From Miscanthus floridulus (taxonomy: Eukaryota; Streptophyta; Magnoliopsida; Poales; Poaceae), in assembly GCF_019320115.1 (NCBI RefSeq), contig NC_089584.1, positions 78,621,260 to 78,685,259 of the forward strand: a DNA stretch of 64,000 bases. The letters run 5' to 3'. A program made the translations under genes and the position numbers. Shown piece by piece: positions 57,601 through 64,000 of the stretch. The notes under the pieces were generated by a model. The model was not told the origin of the DNA and did no database searches. It was given only the letters and a program-made list of their open reading frames with translations. Every line of letters starts with the position of its first letter. Within the stretch, counting starts at the first letter, position 1.

Positions 57601-58930
57601 CAAGAGATAATAAATAAAGCTTGTCTTGTCGGAAAGCAAGACCAACACATTTATTATCAACCAGATTCTTACACTTGCCACCACCAAAGTGGCAATCAAT
57701 TCCATCATCATCAAGTTTCGAAACGCTTATCAAATTTCTACGCAAAGAGGGAACATAAAGTACTTCTTTAAGTCTAAGTACAAAACCATTATTCAATTCT
57801 AAAGAAAAAACTCCAATGGCTTCAACATTGGCTTGCACTCCATTTGCAACTTTAATCGTTCTTTCTCCTCTTTGCAAGGTTCTCGTCCCACTTAACCCCT
57901 GTAAGGAATTTGCAACATGAGTAGTTGCACCTGAATCAACCCACCAAGTGGATTTATCATAACATAAATACAGGGATTTATCTAAAAATGTAATAAATTC
58001 ATCACCTTTCTTTAGCAGAGATTTCAGGAAGTCTGGACAATCCCTCTTGTAGTGTCCCTTCTTGAAGCAGTGCTTGCACTGATCTTTTTTAGCTCCACCA
58101 TACTGCTGATTCTCAGAATCCTAGGGTTTCTTTCCCTGTGAATTGGAGGAAGAGGCCTTATCCCAATTAGGTTTCCCTTGTGGTTTAGAATTCTTACCAT
58201 TAAAGTTCTTTTTTTTGTTATCCTTCACAAAATGAGCGGATTCACCTTGTGAGGACTTTATCCTCTCCTCTTCTTGAGCACATATTGAGATGAGTCTTTC
58301 TATGCCCCATCTTTCAGGCTACATATTGTAATTCACATTGAAGGTGTCATATTCTTTTGGTAAAGAAGCAAAAATCAAATGAATCAGGAAATCCTCCTCC
58401 TTCAAATTCATTTCCTTTAGCTTAGATGCCGTAGTGTTCATCTTCAAAATGTGCTCTCTTATGCTACCACCAGTAAATTTCTCATTCACAAGCTTCTTAA
58501 TCAGTGAACTCGCTGTGGCCTTGGTAGACCCAGTAAACTGACTCTTGATTTTCTCAAGATATTCTTTGGCAGTAGCATATTCAGGGATTGAGCCCCTTAT
58601 TTATTCTTCTATGGTGGCTTTGGCCACCAACAGGCACTTGCGGTTGGAGAGAGTCCATTGCCTATGTTCAAGGTCATATTTCATTCTTATTTCAGCATGA
58701 TCACGCTTTCGAGCAGCGAAATCAGCGTCAGATTTATTTTCACCTCTCACCGGTTCCTCTAGCTCAGTAGGACACGGTGAGGTGATGGCAAAATCGACCT
58801 CTCTCAACGTAAGTTCCAATTCATACTTCTCCCGCCACATACGGTGATTGGTCCCATTGAGTGTCGGGATGTTGGCAATGTTCACAATGCATTTGCCTCC
58901 TGAAATCACACCAGAGTAAGTAAGAAACAT
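54689..58930 (-). pseudogene. copia gag-pol polyprotein, one frame with five stop codons
   Basis: One 1414-codon frame encodes, in order: gag (LNGTNHRMWREKYELELTLR, residues about 23-42); a zinc knuckle CKHCFKKGHYKRDC (about 280); protease WWVDSGATTHV (about 326); integrase with LWHCRLGHISRGRM and YIDCIKGK, where the first zinc-binding Cys of the pair is Tyr, and catalytic HTDICGPF, SDRGGEYYG and NGVAERRN (about 535-645); RT with YVDDILLAS (about 1087) intact; and RNase H with YCDNNPAVQYAHN (about 1347). Stops lie at 58601-58603 (TAA) and 58319-58321, 58121-58123, 56918-56920, 56582-56584 (all TAG). No frameshift. It would make particles and copy and insert the element if intact; this copy cannot. 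Likely Tork-like, uncertain. Confidence 0.9.
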
Positions 58931-60198
58931 TTATACATAAAATTTCATGTTTTAACTCAACGTTGGTCAAATTAAAACTTATAATTCATCCATGCAAACA
59001 TTTTACATCACCGTTGGGCAGAAGTAAAATTAATGCACAATTTCTCATGGATCAAAAATTATAATATTGTTATTAACAACGTTGGTTAGAAAATAACAAT
59101 ATCATAATCGCATCAAAATTATCAGAAATTCATCACTTCTCTTAAAATTAAATTATCCCGTTGGTTCAAATTTAATCAAAAGAGAACGAAAATTATCATG
59201 CACAGCGGAAACATTAATAATCTTTTCATATTATTATTTTCCAGAAGCACTAAAAAATTCACTGTTTTCTGAGCAAAATATCGTTGGATAAAATTTGCAC
59301 AGAAAAACTGTATCAAAATCATTCAAATTCATCAAAAAATATGCATTAAAATTGCTCCTGAAAAATAATAACAAAATTTTTCTTCTTTCATTTCAGCCCA
59401 GCGCGGCCCAAGACGGCAAAAACTGGCTCGGCCCAGTCCTCCGCGCGCGCGCAGGCCGCACCCAGGCCGCAACCTGGGCCTGGGCCGACAAAGTGCCACG
59501 CGCGCTCGCGCCCGCCTGGGCCGGCGACGGCCCGAGCATCCGTGGCCGTTGGTTCTGATCAGACGGTCGCGCGCCGTCTTCGGGCGAACAAAAACGGCCT
59601 CTGGCCGCGTCCTCCTGAACCCTAGAGCCATTCGCTCGCTGCTTCTCTCTCTCTTCTTCGCCGCGCTCTCTCTTCTCTCTTCAGCCGCAGCAGCGAGGCG
59701 AGCGCAACCGAAGGCGGAGGAGCGAGCGATCCATGGCGCCGTCGTCGGCCCCCTCGCCGGCGTGCGTGCTCCCCAACGGATGAGCACGCCGCCGTCGAGC
59801 GGCCTGGCCACGGTGCCCCTTGGCCGAGCCCAGCGAGCAGCGCCCCGAATCGGCTCTTCTTCTCCCGTGCCGGCGAAGAGCCGGTTCGGCTCTTCTTCTC
59901 CCGCGCCGGCGAAGGTGAGTCTGCCCCCTTTTTACCTTCTTCCCCGTCCTTTCTCTCTTCTGGGATTAACCCGTGGTGGGGATGGGAAAAAAATTAGGGT
60001 TAGGGTTCGATTTTGCCGATTCGGTTTTCTGTACTTTCGATTTCTTTTCTTTTTCGTTCATCCGAATGGGAAACTAGGGTTAGGGTTATGGTTCCGACCC
60101 TTCTTTTCTTTCTTCTTCCCCTTCTTCCCTCTTTCAGATTTGGGTCTCGGGTTCTTCTTTCTATTTTCTTTTTCCGATCCGGTTTCTTCTCTAACCTA
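58931..60198 (-). other. Long leader of the copia element
   Basis: The 1.27 kb leader between primer site and gag is unusually long. Part 58980-59390 is AT-rich. Part 59400-59960 is GC-rich and, read on the plus strand (antisense to the element), looks like a plant first exon: a CT-rich start (59636-59690), an ATG at 59732 with a short frame, and a GTGAGT donor at 59913. A 36-bp near-tandem repeat (CGGCTCTTCTTCTCCCG) lies at 59848-59912. The long plus-strand frame 59549-60199 crosses this region but has no family motif. Confidence 0.55.
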
Positions 60199-60210
60199 GC
60201 TCCGGTACCA
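60199..60210 (-). other. Primer-binding site of the copia element
   Basis: On the minus strand TGGTACCGGAGC lies one base after the 5' LTR. It matches the initiator-Met tRNA 3' end complement (TGGTATCAGAGC) at 10 of 12 positions, the usual copia primer. Confidence 0.8.
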
Positions 60211-60211
60211 T

Positions 60212-60711
60212 TGTTGGATTTCTTAGGACTCAATCGAGTCAAGTTCACCAGATCGGGTATTTAGGATAGGAATACATGTTCAAGATTTACAGAGAGGCAG
60301 AGAGAAGGGGAGTGAGAGGTAGCAGATCATCGAAGGCCGTAGTGGTCGAAGCACCGGCCGGGATCTCGTTGGCGGACGCCATCTGCGCGCCGGCAGCGAT
60401 GTTCGGTGGAGAGGGAGGAGTCGGTGCAGTGGCGTCCTCGGTGGCGTGTGCGTCGGGGTGGCGTTGCCGGCGTCGGTGGTGCTTCCCGTCGCTGACAGCG
60501 CCCCTTCTCAAGATCGGGTTAGGGTTATGATGTCGGTGGGGTGACTGGCGGCGCGGTGAACCTCGTACTGCGAGCCCCGGCCCCCACCTTTCCTTTATAG
60601 CGCTGTGCGACGGGGGCCCACCAACCATGTAGGGTTAGGCGCCCCCGATCAGGGCGCGAGAACAAGGCCCAAAAGGCCGTTGAGCTAACTGGTGGGAGAT
60701 TAAACCTAGCA
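60212..60711 (-). mobile_element. 5' LTR of the copia element
   Basis: TGTTGGATTTCTTAGG ... AACCTAGCA on the plus strand. The penultimate motif is AGCA instead of AACA, so the inverted end is slightly damaged. It is followed by the target duplication GTAGG. The open frames inside both LTRs are equivalent GC-rich frames without motif. Confidence 0.92.
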
Positions 60712-61430
60712 GTAGGTACGTACCATTTAGCATGACAGTTCAGGTCGGCACACCGTCCCTGTCATCCTATCATCCTAATAAGCGGGTGAAATTAATCACG
60801 GTAGAGAGATGTTGTTGCAACGGGAATGATTGTACTAGTACGATGTTTGTTGACGTTCCGTCACATTCATATACATAAGTTGTTCATTTGTTTTCTCCCC
60901 CGAGTTGAATGAATTTTACTAAAATTTACTGGCCCACCAACACGGTTATTGTTCTACATGATGACACGTTACAAAGCCACTATTTTTTTCTTTTTTTTAG
61001 TTGAACTATCAGGAGTTTGTTTAACTTCACCGTACCTTTTGGTATGCCGTGTGGTCTAGATTCTCTAGAACGTGGAGAAATAATATACCAAACAGCCAAA
61101 AACGTTTTAATAGATCATTGAGCGATCCAGTAACTCCACGTCCACTACATATATACGCTAATTATCGAGATTTGTTACGGATGTGAACCAGACAGGCACG
61201 AAAGAGTGATTGCACGGACTAAATAAAACGACACATTTCCTATCCTACAGGTGCCTGAAAGTGAAAATGAACTAGCAGCAAGGGAGAAGGTGCTTAGTCC
61301 TAAGGATGAGGATGAGTAGCGATCGTTGGATTTAGATTAGATGGATGATGTTCGTCGCCTGAAAAGAAAGCAAAATTCAGGCGCCTATGGTTTAGCAACT
61401 CTCATAAAACGACGTATGTAGCGCGCGGCC
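60712..61430. other. Unassigned DNA between copia and GC-rich island
   Basis: No frame, tandem repeat or known element end is recognised. It is moderately AT-rich and lower-copy-looking. Confidence 0.4.
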
Positions 61431-61987
61431 TGGACGATGTCCAAGCATTGGCAGCAGCAGTTTGGCACAGCCGTGGGTGTGGGTGCACGTACACGGACAC
61501 ATGCATGCATCGTGTCGTCCCCCGTCAGCCGCGCGGCGGCCCACGCTGGGCGTCGTCACGTCAGCCAGCGGGCACGCCGCGCGCGCATGCTGCATCATTG
61601 CCCGCGCGCCGGCCCGGCCGTGCCGCGCCCGCAACAGCCGCGCGCGCGAGCCATACTCCTCCCTGCCTGTGTGCCTGCGCCCCCGAAACGGCAAACCTCG
61701 CTGCTGTGCCGTGCGTCCGTCCGTGCGTCGTCGTCTTCGCGCACGCCACGCCTCTCCTCGTGCTCGCTCTAGACATACGATCCAGGCGTGACACGCACAC
61801 GAATGTACGTACGTACGCCCCGCGCGGCGTCGATCGATCTGAAGGTGTTTCCGCGGCGTGCACCGGTGCCGTGCCGCCGAAGGTGCTTTGTCTCCGCTCG
61901 CCGAACGAGCAGCGCGGACGACGGCAAGCTAGCGCAGCGGCACGCGGATGCACATTGCACGCACGATCGACATGCTGGCCGATCCGA
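61431..61987. other. GC/CpG-rich island
   Basis: Very CpG-rich, with CGCGCG runs and simple words (GCATGCATG, ACGTACGTACG). All six frames are open over long stretches (up to 181 codons), which is a composition effect. It could be a former host promoter/first exon or part of an unrecognised element. The CACTA element begins at its right edge. Confidence 0.35.
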
Positions 61988-62029
61988 CACTAGTACATAA
62001 ACATTTTTTTAGTGGCGCCTGGTAACCTT

Positions 62030-62125
62030 TCGTAGGGACGATTGGTCAGCCGCCTCTATTAAACCGCCTCTACAAATTATGCAACGTTCCTACAAACTTA
62101 TTTGTAGGGACGGTTCATTCTAGAA
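62030..62125. repeat. CACTA subterminal repeats
   Basis: TCGTAGGGACGATTGGTC, CCGCCTCTATTAAACCGCCT, CGTTCCTACAAACTTA and TTTGTAGGGACGGTTC are short direct/inverted copies that would serve as transposase-binding sites in this superfamily (inference). Confidence 0.55.
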
Positions 62126-62215
62126 CTATTACTATAGTACGTTTTTTCGCAAAAAAAATTCAAATTTACAATTCAAATTCAATTAGAACACTGTTTGTTT
62201 CCACATATTCCATCC

Positions 62216-62341
62216 AGCGTTTGTGTTGCCGAACGCCACGCGACCAACATTCCGAACCGCGTTCGCGTTACCGAACGCCCCGTGACCAACGTTCCGAACC
62301 GCGTTCGCGTTGCCGAATGCCCCGTGACCAATGTTCCGAAC
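62216..62341. repeat. 42-bp tandem repeat, three copies
   Basis: Reference points at 62231, 62273 and 62315 give an exact 42-base period. Unit words are TTGCCGAACGCCCCGTGACC and AACGTTCCGAACCGCGTTCG. It is CpG-rich while its surroundings are AT-rich. Confidence 0.85.
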
Positions 62342-62520
62342 CCCTTAGACTACAAGCACAAGAGTATTATATAAACTACAATTACAAGTTCAATTCACAA
62401 AAATATATACAATCCATCATTAAATAGATATAATTCATAAGGTAAACCCAATGTTAAATTCCATACACATTGTTATCAACGTCCTAGAGTTAGCCTTTCA
62501 GTCTCACGAATGTGTTGGTA

Positions 62521-64000
62521 CTAAGGATTACTACCTAAGTCAGACTCTCGGTCATGGTAGGCGCCTTTGACGTGTACAATCTGGTCCAATATAAAGTTGC
62601 AAAGGTCGCCGACGAGCTCTAAGAGTTGGTCATCCTTGTATGGGTCTCTTTTCATTTCTCTCTCTTCTTTCTGCTACCAGAGAACAAGTTTTGGTTTAGT
62701 ATTTCATACCATGTACAAAGTTTTTATACTATAGGTGAAGAGGTTCAAACTTACCCTTAAGGGGTGTCTCCTGTAGGCACCGGTGTTACTCATCATAGAA
62801 CATATATAGTATCCACAATGTACATTCCCAGACTTTTGCTTGGGGCACTGTGTGTTTTGCATATGAAAATGTTAAGTAATGCTTTTGATGGCCATGTAAT
62901 GTAGTACTGAAGAAGTAAGTTACATTTACCGTACATATTATTTTTATAGCCAGTTTTTCCTTCCTTGCTGGATCATGCCTTCCGTGATGGTTAGTGACAT
63001 AGAACCTAAATGCCCTATTTAAATTATTTTAGCAAATACAACTTGTTAGTATCCAAAAGTGAACGTTATAAGCATATAAGGTAATGAGGATTGTCGATAT
63101 GTATACGTCTTGAGAATCGATATGAAGTCTTTGTATGTCATCGGGTCCCTATATATTGAATCAAAGACCCATGCCATGCTCCTCCCGACATCGACGGCTA
63201 TACAAATCCAGTGGTTCCTGCATGGATTTAATCATAAAACTAGATAAGCTCTTTTGCATCGAATAAAATATATCGAACAAAGCTTTAAGTATAGAGTTGA
63301 ACTTACTCGAAGTTGTATGGTAGCCATATAGTAGAGTGTTGTTGGAGAATTTTGAAAGCCAGGGCAATGTATGCCGCAACCTTAAGGGACTCTTCCCTTA
63401 GTTTCGTCGTACGAATGTGCTCTTTCTCCCGAAGAGTCTTTGCAGCAGCTAGCTCTTTGGTATCCAATTTCCACTGTTTAGGGTAATTAAAATTTGTTTG
63501 GGCTATAGCTTGAGGGTCTATATACCCGGCTTTCACACTTGGCATTTGTTTGACAATGTGCACTTGCATTCTACAAATCATGACGTTGGTTAGTTACAAC
63601 AAAATTCAAAGATTACATTCATATCATATCGGGAGGACAAGGACTTACAGGCACCATGTGTGAATTAGATTCATCTCCATTTCTCCTAGGTGAAAACATG
63701 TCTGCATGTCATTGAAGTCAAAGACAATTTTTTCGTGCTAGGCTTCCAAATGTGCCGGTGGAGAAGCATGCTTGTATGAGATCTATGCTCGTTGGGAGAA
63801 CACGCAAGTACCAATCATGGAACCTTCTCATTTCAAGTGGTAGGCGCTGGATGTCCCGGTTTGGTAGGAAGGGCTTGTCTCTTTCATATGTTTTCGGGCA
63901 ATCCTTTGACCATTTGATGGTATCAACATTTGGATACTGCTTTGCATTTTGGTGGAGTTTGCTAGTGACGGCCTCCTCAGAACCCTGTGATGGGACCTTT
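62521..64000 (-). CDS. Ulp1-like (C48) cysteine protease gene of the CACTA element, 3' exons (5' end outside window)
   Basis: Exons on the minus strand: 64000(or beyond)-63649, 63570-63307, 63217-63107, 63014-62930, 62847-62755, 62670-62521 (stop TAG 62521-62523). All introns are GT...AG and the phases join exactly. Landmarks: FDFNDMQTCFHLGEMEMNLI, then VKAGYIDPQAIAQTNFNYP, then IWLPYNFENHW with the catalytic His, AWVFDSIYRD with the Asp, then CPKQKSGNVHCGYYIC with the Gln and nucleophile Cys, and a tail with DDQLLELVGDLCNFILDQI. Ulp1-type enzymes cleave SUMO or ubiquitin-like proteins; the substrate of transposon-borne members is unknown. One fault: a run of six T at 63728-63733 shifts the frame between GTFGSLARK and IVFDFND; five would keep it open. 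A sequencing slip or a true frameshift are both possible. Confidence 0.75.

Larger units (their letters stand above)
53974..60711 (-). mobile_element. Nearly complete Ty1/copia LTR retrotransposon
   Basis: Two 500-bp LTRs (53974-54473, 60212-60711) differ at about 20 positions by hand count (about 96% identical). The target duplication GTAGG is perfect (53969-53973 and 60712-60716). The primer site is next to the right LTR and the polypurine tract is next to the left LTR, so transcription runs right to left. The gag-pol order protease, integrase, RT, RNase H is that of copia. The single long frame has five stop codons and no frameshift. The LTR divergence suggests a fairly young insertion; with a rate of 1.3e-8 per site per year it would be roughly 1-2 million years, a rough estimate. 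Confidence 0.92.
61988..64000. mobile_element. CACTA (En/Spm) DNA transposon, one end
   Basis: It begins CACTAGTACATAAACATTTT at 61988, giving the 5-base CACTA terminus, preceded by the possible 3-bp target CGA. Subterminal direct and inverted words GTAGGGACG(G/A)TT and CCTCTACAAA / TTTGTAGGGACGG (62030-62120) are typical of CACTA ends. A 42-bp tandem repeat and a protease gene of the CACTA-associated type follow. The opposite end and transposase are outside the window. Confidence 0.7.

Noticed and set aside
59549..60199. 216-codon plus-strand frame in the copia leader
   Set aside because: Runs from GC-rich leader into a T-rich stretch giving poly-Phe; crosses a likely splice donor; not a protein of known type.
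61448..61993. 181-codon plus-strand frame
   Set aside because: All frames are open in this CpG-rich block; no motif and no coding signature.

Overview
The window looks like intergenic, repeat-dense DNA from a grass nuclear genome. The repeat families are those typical of Andropogoneae such as sugarcane, sorghum or Miscanthus, but the species is an inference from family resemblance only. I find no host protein gene, tRNA or rRNA that I can defend. Every recognisable coding region belongs to a transposable element, and most of the six-frame reading frames are chance or shadow frames.

Layout. 1-7428: right part of a plus-strand Ty3/gypsy element of the Tat type ('element A'). It has an antisense accessory gene with a Transposase_28-type domain, a polypurine tract and a 3' LTR (6239-7428). 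7429-27795: a second, older, minus-strand Tat-type element ('element B'). Its 5' LTR lies on the right (26550-27795), followed leftward by gag, protease, RT, RNase H and integrase remnants, then an antisense (plus-strand) accessory gene duplicated in tandem, a repeat-rich 3' region, and a 3' LTR that element A interrupts exactly at 7428/7429. Element B's gag is itself split by a 3.2 kb insertion (about 22.2-25.4 kb) containing an LTR-like unit and an unidentified segment. 27.8-28.6 kb: two MITE-like elements. 28828-35400: a solo-LTR-like unit with TSD GCAAC, an internal tandem duplication, and a 3.6 kb solo LTR (29479-33094, TSD GCTGG) inserted in it. 35.4-41.25 kb: fragments of further LTRs and a (TA)n tract. 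41.25-49.5 kb: AT-rich, lower-copy-looking DNA with MITEs and a roughly 1.2 kb tandem duplication. 49526-52769: a Mutator-like element (MULE) with long terminal inverted repeats, a 9-bp TSD and two convergent, damaged genes. 53974-60711: a nearly complete Ty1/copia element on the minus strand with two 500-bp LTRs, TSD GTAGG and a single gag-pol frame broken only by five stop codons. 61988-64000: one end of a CACTA (En/Spm) element carrying the 3' exons of a Ulp1-like (C48) protease gene whose splice phases are all consistent.

How the parts relate. The window is a stratigraphy of insertions: A in B, an LTR in B's gag, a solo LTR in a solo LTR, and a MITE in one copy of a tandem duplication. 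The most unusual biology is the pair of antisense accessory genes in the Tat-type elements. They have their own TATA boxes and short introns on the strand opposite to the retrotransposon's genomic RNA, so their introns should survive retrotransposition. Antisense extra ORFs are known from the Tat lineage, so I do not claim a new system, but the exon/promoter organisation and the tandemly duplicated copy here deserve a check.
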